Source of the DNA: an uncultured Collinsella sp. | Lineage (GTDB): Bacteria; Actinomycetota; Coriobacteriia; Coriobacteriales; Coriobacteriaceae | Assembly (NCBI GenBank): GCA_900555765.1 | Contig: USMA01000064.1 | Span: 1-6,159 of the forward strand | DNA length: 6,159 nucleotides | Direction of reading: 5' to 3' | Part shown: in pieces, positions 1-5,551 of the stretch | Numbering within the stretch: position 1 is the first letter of the stretch | Layout: each line of letters starts with the position of its first letter | Program-made: the position numbers and the translations under genes | The notes under the pieces: model-generated | Told to the model about the DNA's origin: nothing | Databases searched by the model: none | The model's input: the letters and a program-made list of their open reading frames with translations, nothing else

Positions 1-1
1 C

Positions 2-466
2 GCTCTGCCCGCTGAGATCGCGCGTGTCTACGATGATTTGAAGAAGCTGGGCTACGCGCCCGATGCGGCAAATACCAACATCGGCTCGGCCATCTTCGCC
101 AACACGCCCGGTGACGGCTCTGCCCGCGAGCAGGCCGCGAGCTGCCAGCGCGTGATTGGCGGTCTGGCCAACATCGTCCACGAGTACGCCACCAAGCGTT
201 ATCGCTCCAACGTGATGAACTGGGGCATGGTGCCCTTCCAGATGGAGGCCGAGCCCAACTTTGAGGTGGGCGACTATGTCTTTGTGCCGGGTATCCGCGC
301 TGCGCTCGATGGCGACCTGAAGAACATCGCCGCCTACGTGGTGCGCGCCGACGGTGCGGTCGAGCAGATTGGGCTCTACATTGCCGATATGACGGCAGAG
401 GAGCGTGCCATCGTCAAGGCCGGCTGCCTGATCAACTACAACAAGTTCAAGGCCGCTGCCGAGTAA
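2..466 (+). CDS. Aconitase-family hydratase, C-terminal fragment (5' end outside window)
   Basis: This is the last 154 codons of a gene that starts before the window, read in the frame beginning at position 2 and ending at the TAA at 464-466. Visible residues 37-46 (GDGSAREQAA) match the GSSREHAA-type loop of the aconitase swivel domain, whose Ser and Arg contact the substrate. Residues 69-79 (SNVMNWGMVPF) match the conserved segment written NxxNFGILPL in aconitases, and GDYVFVPGI follows at 90-98. Family members use a [4Fe-4S] cluster to isomerise or hydrate tricarboxylic or related acids; the cluster cysteines lie in the unseen N-terminal part. The fragment could belong to aconitase proper, an isopropylmalate isomerase-like enzyme, or the uncharacterised YbhJ-type hydratases. 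The wording of the motifs is divergent, so I favour an aconitase-like hydratase of unassigned substrate. An internal TTG at 38 is not the start, because the frame is open to the window edge. Confidence 0.85.
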   Translation, partial: ALPAEIARVYDDLKKLGYAPDAANTNIGSAIFANTPGDGSAREQAASCQRVIGGLANIVHEYATKRYRSNVMNWGMVPFQMEAEPNFEVGDYVFVPGIRAALDGDLKNIAAYVVRADGAVEQIGLYIADMTAEERAIVKAGCLINYNKFKAAAE

Positions 467-481
467 CGCACTTAATTGTCC

Positions 482-555
482 GCCCGGGGCTTACCCTTTC
501 CCGCCCGCTCACGCGCTTCGCGAGGGTCGCGTTCGGGAAAGGGTAAGCCCCGGGC
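482..555. repeat. 22-bp perfect inverted repeat with 30-nt centre
   Basis: The arms at 482-503 and 534-555 are perfectly complementary over 22 bases (GCCCGGGGCTTACCC at the outer left, its complement at the outer right). The 30-base centre can fold again through CGCG 512-515 with CGCG 519-522. It starts 15 bases after the hydratase stop codon. As RNA it would be a very stable hairpin able to stop or protect the 3' end of the hydratase message, but no T-tract follows the right arm. It resembles a dispersed palindromic repeat more than an ordinary terminator, and it is absent from the second compound-repeat copy near 1896. Confidence 0.85.
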
Positions 556-612
556 TACGTTTCTGCGTTCTCGTTGGGTCTTGGGGGACGCTAATAAATA
601 GACTTGCTTGAT

Positions 613-643
613 GCCGCCTCTGTTATCGGGGCGGCTTCTTTTT
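613..643 (+). terminator. Rho-independent terminator
   Basis: GCCGCC (613-618) pairs with GGCGGC (630-635) across an 11-base loop and is followed directly by TTCTTTTT (636-643). This is a classical intrinsic terminator reading rightward. It lies about 150 bases after the hydratase stop, beyond the 22-bp palindrome, and is the best candidate for ending that transcript. In copy B of the repeat the T-run is kept but the stem is lost. Confidence 0.7.
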
Positions 644-645
644 GT

Positions 646-690
646 CGAGAACCGCCACAAAGGGGACGGGCACCTTTGTGGCGGTTCTCG
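646..690. repeat. 18-bp perfect hairpin with GGCACCTTTGTGG motif
   Basis: The arms 646-663 and 673-690 are perfectly complementary over 18 bases with a 9-base loop. The loop and right arm contain GGGGACGGGCACCTTTGTGG (662-681), which resembles from memory short REP-like sequences common between genes in several phyla. The equivalent place in copy B (about 1977-2020) keeps the outline but has lost most pairing. Confidence 0.8.
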
Positions 691-755
691 GTTCGTCTCG
701 ATCTGTAACTTCTGGGCCCCTATTTGACGAGCGGTTGTTACAGATTGAGACAAAC
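691..755. repeat. GATCTGTAAC hairpin 1 of copy A
   Basis: The left arm 691-709 and right arm 737-755 are complementary over 19 bases except for two positions. At 700 the mismatch would be a G-U pair in plus-strand RNA. The core reads GTCTCGATCTGTAAC and GTTACAGATTGAGAC. The right arm core (736-755 region) is unchanged in copy B, while the loop has drifted. Confidence 0.8.
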
Positions 756-775
756 GATCGCCGCCGATCATTTCA

Positions 776-830
776 TCTCAATCTGTAACATCTAGGATCG
801 AAAAGGGCCGCTAGATGTTACAGATCGAGA
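776..830. repeat. GATCTGTAAC hairpin 2 of copy A
   Basis: The left arm 776-795 (TCTCAATCTGTAACATCTAG) pairs with 811-830 over 20 bases with a single mismatch at 780. The loop is 15 bases. In copy B the same hairpin (2105-2159) is perfect over 20 bp. With hairpin 1 this gives four copies of one motif in alternating orientation. Confidence 0.85.
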
Positions 831-852
831 CAGTGGAACATCGGAACCGAAG

Positions 853-868
853 CCACCACAAAGGTGCC
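853..868. repeat. Inverted partner of the GGCACCTTTGTGG motif
   Basis: CCACCACAAAGGTGCC at 853-868 is the reverse complement of 669-684 with one mismatch in 16. The pair encloses the two GATCTGTAAC hairpins like terminal inverted repeats. It ends 15 bases before the stop codon of the convergent membrane-protein gene, so it may also shape that transcript's 3' end. Confidence 0.6.
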
Positions 869-882
869 TGCCTGGCGGGTCC

Positions 883-1530
883 TTATTTCGATGGGGCCCA
901 GGTTATTTCATCGTCAAATAGCCAAGTGCGTGCTGAGCCACTGTCGCGCGCTGTCTGTGGATCGGGCTCGCAAGTTTGTTCGTAGGCATCCTCGGTACAC
1001 CGATCCATAAAATCGACGACTGCCGTCTGGTCGCCTTCCATGACGTAGATCACGTTGCCATCCGAGATATAGACTCCCGGCCCTTCGTTGTCCACGTAGC
1101 CGGGGTCGTATGAAACGTTGCACAGTCTGCTCCCGTTTGCCGCATCGAGTTCAAGGGTCGAATAATACCCGCCATTCATTTGGCCTTTCTTGGCTCGATA
1201 TATTGCGGCGCCGTACCATCGCTTAAACGTCTTGCCTTTGAGTAAACTGGTTGCCTTGCCGATAAGCTGCTCATCTTGGGTATAGCGCGTGGCTCCAAGT
1301 TCGATTCGGGGATAGTTACTGACCCCAAGCGCTGCGGGCGTACCGTCGAAATCGACGGTGATTGAATCGGGTTTGACGATATCGGTGAGGATTTCGATGG
1401 GGTAGCTTACGGTTTCAACCGCCGCCTGCGTTGCCGAGGCAGGGAGAAATGCGAGATAGATAATGCCCACGCCGACTGCGGTAATTGCAAACGCTAAGAC
1501 GAGCAGGCCGATATAGGTGGAGCGTTTCAC
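883..1530 (-). CDS. Hypothetical membrane-anchored extracytoplasmic protein (215 aa)
   Basis: I do not recognise this family. From the GTG at 1530 the protein has 215 residues. KR at 2-3 precedes a hydrophobic segment at about 6-30, followed by ASA at 31-33, so it is either a signal anchor or a cleaved signal peptide. There is no lipobox cysteine. The rest (about 35-215) is soluble, with three cysteines (137, 178, 187) and many Gly, Tyr and Asp residues, and is predicted to lie outside the membrane. The GTG start is preferred because GAGAGGTG (1538-1545) sits 9 bases upstream, much like the clpB ribosome site; the upstream TTG at 1551 would lie upstream of this site. The gene is convergent to the hydratase and divergent from clpB. 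It is bracketed by the two copies of the compound repeat and appears less GC-rich than clpB, which fits acquired or fast-evolving DNA. Confidence 0.75.
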   Translation of the reverse strand: MKRSTYIGLLVLAFAITAVGVGIIYLAFLPASATQAAVETVSYPIEILTDIVKPDSITVDFDGTPAALGVSNYPRIELGATRYTQDEQLIGKATSLLKGKTFKRWYGAAIYRAKKGQMNGGYYSTLELDAANGSRLCNVSYDPGYVDNEGPGVYISDGNVIYVMEGDQTAVVDFMDRCTEDAYEQTCEPDPQTARDSGSARTWLFDDEITWAPSK

Positions 1531-1537
1531 GGTGGGG

Positions 1538-1545
1538 CACCTCTC
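1538..1545 (-). promoter_or_regulatory. Ribosome binding site deciding the GTG start
   Basis: Read on the minus strand this is GAGAGGTG, ending a few bases before the GTG at 1530 (9 bases after GAGAGG). It shares GAGAGGTG with the site in front of clpB. It argues for a 215-residue protein rather than the 222-residue version from TTG 1551. Confidence 0.65.
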
Positions 1546-1560
1546 ATGCAATATGCAATC

Positions 1561-1597
1561 ATTAAGATAAATGATACAAGCTTACGACAATATTCAA
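1561..1597 (-). promoter_or_regulatory. Possible promoter of the membrane-protein gene
   Basis: The AT-rich stretch upstream of the gene holds two weak sigma-70-like pairings on the minus strand. One is TTGTCG (1585-1590) and CTTAAT (1561-1566) with 18-base spacing; the other is TTGAAT (1592-1597) and TATCAT (1571-1576) with 15-base spacing. Either would give a short leader. Neither is close to consensus in both boxes. Confidence 0.3.
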
Positions 1598-1607
1598 AAG
1601 AAAGCGA

Positions 1608-1692
1608 CCGCCCGGAATGAGAGGGCTAAAAGGCCCTATTGGGCTTCGATTTGACCTCTAATAGAAATAATTGCCCCACTCATTCTGGGCGG
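1608..1692. repeat. 85-bp element with 14-bp terminal inverted repeats
   Basis: CCGCCCGGAATGAG (1608-1621) and CTCATTCTGGGCGG (1679-1692) are inverted repeats with one mismatch. Inside is a small hairpin, AGGGC 1622-1626 with GCCCT 1633-1637. An overlapping pair, TTGACCTC 1651-1658 with GAGGTCAA 1693-1700, offers an alternative fold. No target-site duplication is apparent. It could be a small non-autonomous repeat or an operator for the leftward gene, whose start is about 80 bases away. Confidence 0.6.
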
Positions 1693-2020
1693 GAGGTCAA
1701 TAATTGAGTCCACGAGTCTTGAGCGATACTATTCTCACTAAACTCGCTATTTTCACTATAAGCACTATAAATACGATAGGGAGGACGACGAGAACATTGT
1801 GGCGTGCGATAGCTAAGCCGTTTAAGCCGGGCTCTGACCTTGAATCTCCGCCTCTATCTGTGCGAACGGGCTATTGTCGGTTCTCGATTCCATCGCTGCG
1901 TTCTCGTTGGGTCTTGGGATCGCCAAACGTAGACTGGGCTTGATGTTGCTTTTTTTATTCTGGGCTGATGCTTCTGTGGACCACCAGAAAGGGTACGTGA
2001 ACCTTTTTGTGGGTTCTTGG

Positions 2021-2084
2021 TTTGTCTCGATCTGTATCAGTTAGACCCTAATTTGCAGAGTAGATGTTACAGATTGAGACAAAC
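2021..2084. repeat. GATCTGTAAC hairpin 1 of copy B
   Basis: TTTGTCTCGATCTGTA (2021-2036) pairs with TACAGATTGAGACAAA (2069-2084) with a single G-T mismatch. Beyond these arms the stem is shorter than in copy A because the left-arm bases after 2036 have changed. Confidence 0.75.
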
Positions 2085-2104
2085 GGTTGCCGCTGGTCAT
2101 TTTC

Positions 2105-2159
2105 TCTCGATCTGTAACATCTAGGATCAAAAATGGCTGCTAGATGTTACAGATCGAGA
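2105..2159. repeat. GATCTGTAAC hairpin 2 of copy B (perfect 20-bp stem)
   Basis: The arms 2105-2124 and 2140-2159 are perfectly complementary over 20 bases around a 15-base loop. The stem matches copy A at every position but one, while the loop differs at three of 15 positions. No T-tract follows, so it is not a standard terminator. Confidence 0.85.
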
Positions 2160-2223
2160 CGGTAGTACGCCTGGGCAGCGGCGGGCTGACATCTCAGTAC
2201 CCTATCCATCAATCACTCAGAAA

Positions 2224-2259
2224 ATCTTATATATAGAGACTTAGATTTGTGTATAAGAT
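2224..2259. promoter_or_regulatory. AT-rich inverted repeat in the presumed clpB promoter region
   Basis: ATCTTATA (2224-2231) and TATAAGAT (2252-2259) form a perfect 8-bp inverted repeat with a 20-base centre. The right arm contains TATAAG, which could act as a -10 box for clpB. It is the only strongly AT-rich patch near the gene, so promoter and operator probably overlap here. I saw no good -35 box. Confidence 0.4.
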
Positions 2260-2280
2260 CGTACAAAGCTGGCAACAATA

Positions 2281-2299
2281 CTTCTCGAACAACGTGAAG
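2281..2299. promoter_or_regulatory. Short palindrome in the clpB leader
   Basis: CTTCTCG-AACAA-CGTGAAG is a palindrome with arms of seven bases and one mismatch. It lies about 40 bases before the clpB start and touches the next hairpin. It could be a repressor site or leader RNA structure. It does not match the HAIR consensus CTTGAGT-N7-ACTCAAG. Confidence 0.35.
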
Positions 2300-2316
2300 C
2301 CGCCCCGTAGGGCGGC
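2299..2316 (+). promoter_or_regulatory. GC hairpin in the clpB 5' leader
   Basis: GCCGCCC (2299-2305) pairs with GGGCGGC (2310-2316) across a 4-base CGTA loop. It lies just upstream of the ribosome binding site. With no T-tract it is unlikely to terminate; it could protect the message or modulate translation with temperature. Confidence 0.5.
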
Positions 2317-2326
2317 CGCCCCAAGA

Positions 2327-2334
2327 GAGGTGAT
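2327..2334 (+). promoter_or_regulatory. Strong clpB ribosome binding site
   Basis: GAGGTGAT is an 8-base match to the complement of the 16S rRNA 3' end. It fixes the ATG at 2338 as the start, 7 bases after GAGAGG. Confidence 0.75.
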
Positions 2335-2337
2335 TCC

Positions 2338-4965
2338 ATGAGAATCGATAAGCTAGCAATGACGTCGCGCGAGGCGTTGCAGACCGCCATGAGCACGGCT
2401 GCCGACGCGCAGGCCGGTGCGGTGGAGCCGATTCACCTGCTGTCTGCCCTGCTCGGTGCCGGCGAGCGCAATATCTCCGTGATCATCGAGCGCATCGGTG
2501 CCGACCCGGCCCAGCTCGCGCGTTCCACGCAGGATGCCATCGACCACGCGCCCAAGGTTTCGGGCGAGGGTCAGCAGATGGGTCTTTCCAACGAGCTCGT
2601 TCGCGTCATCGAGAAGGCCGAAAAGAAGGCCACCAAGATGGGCGACAGCTTTGTGGTGACCGAGCATCTGCTGATGGCACTTGCCGAGGACAAGGGCGAG
2701 GCCGGCCGCGTTCTGCGCGATGCCGGCGGCACCAAGGAGCGCATCGAGCAGGTCTACGAGGAACTGCGCGGCGATGACCGCGTGACGTCTGCCGAGGACA
2801 AGACCCAGTTTGAGGCGCTGGAGCAGTACGGTCGCAACATCTGCGACCTCGCCCGCGCCGGCAAGCTCGACCCGGTCATCGGCCGTACTGACGAGATCCG
2901 CCGTACCATCCAGGTCCTGTCCCGCCGCACCAAGAACAACCCCGTGCTCATCGGCGAGCCGGGCGTCGGCAAGACGGCCATCGTCGAGGGCATCGCCCAG
3001 CGTATCGTGGCCGGCGACGTGCCGAGCACCCTGCGCGACCGCGACCTCATCGAGCTCGACATGAGCGCGCTGGTCGCCGGCGCCAAGTACCGCGGCGAGT
3101 TCGAGGACCGCTTGAAGGCTGTGCTCAAAGAAGTGCAAAAATCCGAAGGCAAGGTCATCCTGTTCATCGATGAGCTTCACACCATCGTGGGCGCGGGTGC
3201 CACCGAGGGCTCCATGGACGCCGGCAACATCCTCAAGCCGGCGCTCGCCCGTGGCGACCTGCATGCGATCGGCGCGACCACGCTCGACGAGTATCGCAAG
3301 TACATCGAGAAGGACGCGGCGCTCGCCCGCCGTTTCCAGACTGTGATGGTCTCCGAGCCTACCGTCGAGGACACCATCTCGATCCTGCGTGGCCTCAAGG
3401 AGAAGTACGAGATCTTCCACGGCGTGCATATCACCGATGGCGCGCTCGTGGCGGCTGCCGACCTCTCCGATCGCTATATCGCCGACCGTTTCCTGCCCGA
3501 CAAGGCCATCGACCTGGTCGATGAGGCGGCAAGCCGCCTGCGCATGGAGCTCGACAGCATGCCGGTCGAGATCGACGCCACCACGCGTCAACTCACCCAG
3601 CTGCAGATCGAAGAGCAGGCACTCATGAAGGAGACCGACGACGCCTCCAAGGAGCGTCTGGAGGCCCTGCGCCAGGAGATTGCCGAGGTCCAGGAAAAGC
3701 TTAACGTGCAAAAGGCCGGCTGGCTCAACCAGAAGAACGCCATCGACCACGTGCAAGAGCTCAAGGGGCAGCTCGACGAGGCCAAGAGCGAAGAGGAGCG
3801 CGCGACGCGCAATGGCGATTTGGGTCGTGCGTCCGAGCTGCGCTACTCCGTGATTCCGGGCCTGCAGCAGCAGATTCAGGATTCCGAGGCCGCGCTCGAG
3901 GCGCAAAAGCAGCAGGACGGCGAGGGCCTCAACGAACAGGTGACCTCCGATGAGATCGCCGAGGTCGTGAACGCCTGGACCGGCGTGCCCGTGTCCAAGA
4001 TGATGCAGGGCGAACTCGACAAGCTCAAGGGCTTGGAGGGCGAGCTGCATAAGCGCGTCATCGGCCAGGACGAGGCCGTCTCCGCCGTCGCCGCAGCTGT
4101 GCGCCGCAGCCGTGCGGGCCTCTCCGATCCGGACAAGCCCATCGGAAGCTTCTTCTTCCTGGGTCCCACCGGCGTGGGCAAGACCGAGCTCGCCAAGGCG
4201 CTGGCCGAGTGCCTGTTCGATGACGAGCGCGCGCTCGTGCGTATCGACATGTCCGAATACATGGAGAAGTTCAGCGTCCAGCGTCTGATCGGTGCGCCCC
4301 CGGGATACGTGGGCTACGACGAGGGCGGCCAGCTCACCGAGGCCGTGCGCCGTCGCCCGTACTCCGTGATCTTGCTCGACGAGATGGAGAAGGCTCATCC
4401 TGATGTCTTCAACGTGCTGTTGCAGGTGCTCGACGACGGCCGTCTGACCGATGGCCAGGGTCGTCAGGTGTCCTTCAAGAACACGATCATCATCATGACG
4501 TCTAACGTGGGCTCCAAGGCTATCGCCGAGCTTTCCGGCAAGGACGAGGAGGAGATGCGCCATCAGGTCGACGCGGCCATGGCTCAGACCTTCCGCCCCG
4601 AGTTCCTCAACCGTATCGACGATATCGTGGTGTTCCATCCGCTCGGTATGGCGCAGATCGAGAAGATCGTCGACATCCAGCTCGCCGACGTCCGCGCGCG
4701 TCTGGCCAAGGAGCGCATGACGCTTGCCATCACCCCGGCGGCCAAGCAGATGCTCGCCGTGGGCGGCCTGGACCCGGTCTTTGGCGCCCGTCCGCTCAAG
4801 CGTCTGGTTCAGCGCGAGGTCGTGGATGCCATCGCCGCCGCTATCATCGACGGCACGGTGCGCGAGGGCGATCAGGTGACGGTCGATGTCGACAAGGACG
4901 GTGGCTTTACCGTCGTGTGCGACAACACGCCGGCGGCCACCTACGAGGTCCCCGACGCAGAGTAA
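2338..4965 (+). CDS. clpB: ATP-dependent chaperone ClpB (Hsp104-type disaggregase)
   Basis: ClpB forms a cytoplasmic hexamer that pulls polypeptides out of aggregates through its central pore, working with DnaK, DnaJ and GrpE. The 875 residues match the usual length of about 860. The N domain spans about 1-145. The first AAA+ module has Walker A GEPGVGKT (206-213), pore-loop Tyr251 in KYRG, Walker B with D278-E279, and Arg331-332 as likely Arg fingers. The coiled-coil middle domain at about 405-525 separates ClpB from ClpA and ClpC. The second module has Walker A GPTGVGKT (609-616), pore Tyr657 in GAPPGYVGY, Walker B D681-E682 and sensor-2 GARPLKR (816-822). There is no ClpP-binding IGF-type loop. 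One oddity is Gln648 in SVQRLIGA, where Ser is usual. The start is fixed by the strong ribosome site. It appears to be transcribed from its own leader. Confidence 0.98.
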   Translation: MRIDKLAMTSREALQTAMSTAADAQAGAVEPIHLLSALLGAGERNISVIIERIGADPAQLARSTQDAIDHAPKVSGEGQQMGLSNELVRVIEKAEKKATKMGDSFVVTEHLLMALAEDKGEAGRVLRDAGGTKERIEQVYEELRGDDRVTSAEDKTQFEALEQYGRNICDLARAGKLDPVIGRTDEIRRTIQVLSRRTKNNPVLIGEPGVGKTAIVEGIAQRIVAGDVPSTLRDRDLIELDMSALVAGAKYRGEFEDRLKAVLKEVQKSEGKVILFIDELHTIVGAGATEGSMDAGNILKPALARGDLHAIGATTLDEYRKYIEKDAALARRFQTVMVSEPTVEDTISILRGLKEKYEIFHGVHITDGALVAAADLSDRYIADRFLPDKAIDLVDEAASRLRMELDSMPVEIDATTRQLTQLQIEEQALMKETDDASKERLEALRQEIAEVQEKLNVQKAGWLNQKNAIDHVQELKGQLDEAKSEEERATRNGDLGRASELRYSVIPGLQQQIQDSEAALEAQKQQDGEGLNEQVTSDEIAEVVNAWTGVPVSKMMQGELDKLKGLEGELHKRVIGQDEAVSAVAAAVRRSRAGLSDPDKPIGSFFFLGPTGVGKTELAKALAECLFDDERALVRIDMSEYMEKFSVQRLIGAPPGYVGYDEGGQLTEAVRRRPYSVILLDEMEKAHPDVFNVLLQVLDDGRLTDGQGRQVSFKNTIIIMTSNVGSKAIAELSGKDEEEMRHQVDAAMAQTFRPEFLNRIDDIVVFHPLGMAQIEKIVDIQLADVRARLAKERMTLAITPAAKQMLAVGGLDPVFGARPLKRLVQREVVDAIAAAIIDGTVREGDQVTVDVDKDGGFTVVCDNTPAATYEVPDAE

Positions 4966-5006
4966 ATTATGGGGCCGGCTTTAACCGCACCTCATCGCAA
5001 AACGCC

Positions 5007-5040
5007 AAGGGCGGCGGATCCGATCGGGTCCGCCGCCCTT
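5007..5040. terminator. GC-rich hairpin after clpB
   Basis: AAGGGCGGCGGA (5007-5018) pairs perfectly with TCCGCCGCCCTT (5029-5040) over 12 bases with a 10-base loop. It lies about 40 bases after the clpB stop. The rightward T-run is poor (CTTGTT), so termination may be partial and could allow readthrough into the small gene. On the minus strand GTTTTG follows a few bases beyond the stem. Confidence 0.65.
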
Positions 5041-5095
5041 GTTCGTGCGACAATCGATGATGTTGAGCATGGGCGCATGGCAAGGAGATATGCAG

Positions 5096-5299
5096 ATGAA
5101 AGACGAGAACAAGACGCACGCACCGGTTGCTGAGGCAGCGCCCGCCGCGCCGGTCGCACCGAAGGCTTCTCCCAAACCGGCGCCCAAGCCGCGCGACCCC
5201 TACATCCGTGCCGAGAACGAGGACGATGACGGCTACGATCCCTACAGCGATCGCCGCCCCGAGCGCGAGCCGATGTTCGAAGCCGACCCCTGGCGCTAA
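5096..5299 (+). CDS. Small Ala/Pro-rich acidic protein, 67 aa, unknown function
   Basis: I do not recognise a family. The ATG at 5096 lies 8 bases after AAGGAG (5082-5087); the ATG at 5090 in the same frame is too close to that site, and the TTG at 5039 is inside the preceding hairpin. Residues 9-32 are mostly Ala, Pro and Lys, residues 39-48 are Asp/Glu-rich, and the C-terminus ends EPMFEADPWR. There is no cysteine, signal peptide or membrane segment. The composition predicts a disordered chain with a C-terminal motif that may be a docking peptide. It begins about 130 bases after clpB in the same direction, with only the GC-rich hairpin between. Competing frames on the minus strand lack an equally good ribosome site. 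Confidence 0.7.
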   Translation: MKDENKTHAPVAEAAPAAPVAPKASPKPAPKPRDPYIRAENEDDDGYDPYSDRRPEREPMFEADPWR

Positions 5300-5323
5300 G
5301 TGCCACCCAAAAGGCCACCAATA

Positions 5324-5389
5324 AGTTGCGGTGAAATAGGGACTGTTTTGCGGTTTGACCAGCAAAAACAGCCCAATTTCACCGCAACT
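5324..5389. repeat. Long imperfect hairpin, possible dispersed repeat
   Basis: AGTTGCGGTGAAAT (5324-5337) pairs perfectly with 5376-5389. The stem continues imperfectly through CTGTTTTGC (5343-5351) with GCAAAAACAG (5362-5371), which needs one bulge. It starts 25 bases after the small gene's stop and a T-run follows some 10 bases after the stem, so it may end that transcript. Its shape is also that of a REP-like element. Confidence 0.7.
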
Positions 5390-5523
5390 GCGCTAGGGAT
5401 TTTTCTACAGGGGGAGGGTAGTCAAAAAAGCCACGTCCCAAATTGACTGCTCGGGGAGTCGCATTCGAGCTCGGTTGTCCTCTTAGCCACTCGATATCCT
5501 TCGGAGCAATAACGGTGATAAAA

Positions 5524-5544
5524 CTTGCTTAAGTGTTAATCAAG
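5524..5544. promoter_or_regulatory. Upstream operator-like palindrome, CTTG-N13-CAAG
   Basis: The site reads CTTGCTTAA, GTG, TTAATCAAG: two 9-base arms that match at 8 positions around a 3-base centre. A second CTTG-N13-CAAG site starts exactly 32 bases downstream at 5556, identical at 15 of 21 positions. Paired sites about three helical turns apart suggest cooperative binding of a dimeric regulator. Confidence 0.5.
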
Positions 5545-5551
5545 CTACACA

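Larger units (their letters stand above)
563..831. repeat. Compound intergenic repeat, copy A
   Basis: This is the first of two direct copies of a roughly 265-270 bp element (copy B is 1896-2160). Both begin with the same 23 bases (CTGCGTTCTCG followed by TTGGGTCTTGGG) and end with CTAGATGTTACAGATCGAGA plus C. The last 141 bases (691-831) align with 2020-2160 without gaps and with 24 differences by hand count, about 83% identity. The middle part, with the terminator and the 18-bp hairpin, is less conserved. Copy A holds, in order, a terminator-like hairpin, an 18-bp hairpin and two GATCTGTAAC-type hairpins. No transposase is present, so if the element moves it would need help from elsewhere. 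Confidence 0.85.
467..882. other. Intergenic region packed with palindromes
   Basis: This 416-base gap between the hydratase stop and the stop of the convergent membrane-protein gene has no credible coding sequence. It is almost fully occupied by structure: a 22-bp perfect inverted repeat, a terminator-like hairpin, an 18-bp hairpin, and two tandem hairpins of the compound repeat. The open frame on the minus strand at 472-771 runs straight through these palindromes and is not a gene. Confidence 0.8.
1896..2160. repeat. Compound intergenic repeat, copy B
   Basis: This is the second direct copy of the element at 563-831, in the same orientation. The first 23 bases are identical and the last 141 bases are about 83% identical without gaps. 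The middle is eroded: the terminator stem and most of the 18-bp hairpin are gone, leaving a T-run at about 1951-1957. It ends 177 bases before the clpB start codon. Confidence 0.85.
1531..2337. other. Divergent intergenic region, no credible gene
   Basis: About 800 bases separate the GTG of the membrane-protein gene from clpB. They contain that gene's presumed promoter, an 85-bp palindrome, a non-coding stretch at 1701-1895, the second compound repeat and the clpB leader. A 79-codon frame from TTG 1704 has no ribosome site and its last third is copy B sequence, so I do not call it. Confidence 0.7.

Noticed and set aside
472..771. A 99-codon minus-strand frame after the hydratase
   Set aside because: It runs through the 22-bp palindrome, the terminator and two hairpins; structured repeat DNA explains it better.
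691..831. Possible CRISPR array from four repeated GATCTGTAAC units
   Set aside because: The units alternate in orientation, spacers are unequal, and the whole set is duplicated elsewhere, which is not CRISPR architecture.
1704..1943. A 79-codon frame starting at TTG
   Set aside because: There is no ribosome binding site, its last third is repeat copy B sequence, and its composition (Arg/Ser/Thr-rich) is that of a non-coding frame.
2782..2784. Internal GTG start giving a short ClpB
   Set aside because: GTG is codon 149, the same codon number as the internal start known in Escherichia coli ClpB, but no ribosome binding site lies at suitable spacing (GAGGAA is about 18 bases upstream).
2353..4638. 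A 761-codon open frame antisense to clpB
   Set aside because: It mirrors clpB across its length and arises from the strong G/C third-position bias. The translation is low-complexity Leu/His/Gly-rich, with no recognisable motif and no ribosome site seen.
4967..5365. A 132-codon minus-strand frame opposite the small gene
   Set aside because: The plus-strand frame at 5096 has AAGGAG at ideal spacing and a coherent composition, and this frame covers both the hairpin after clpB and part of the 5324-5389 repeat.
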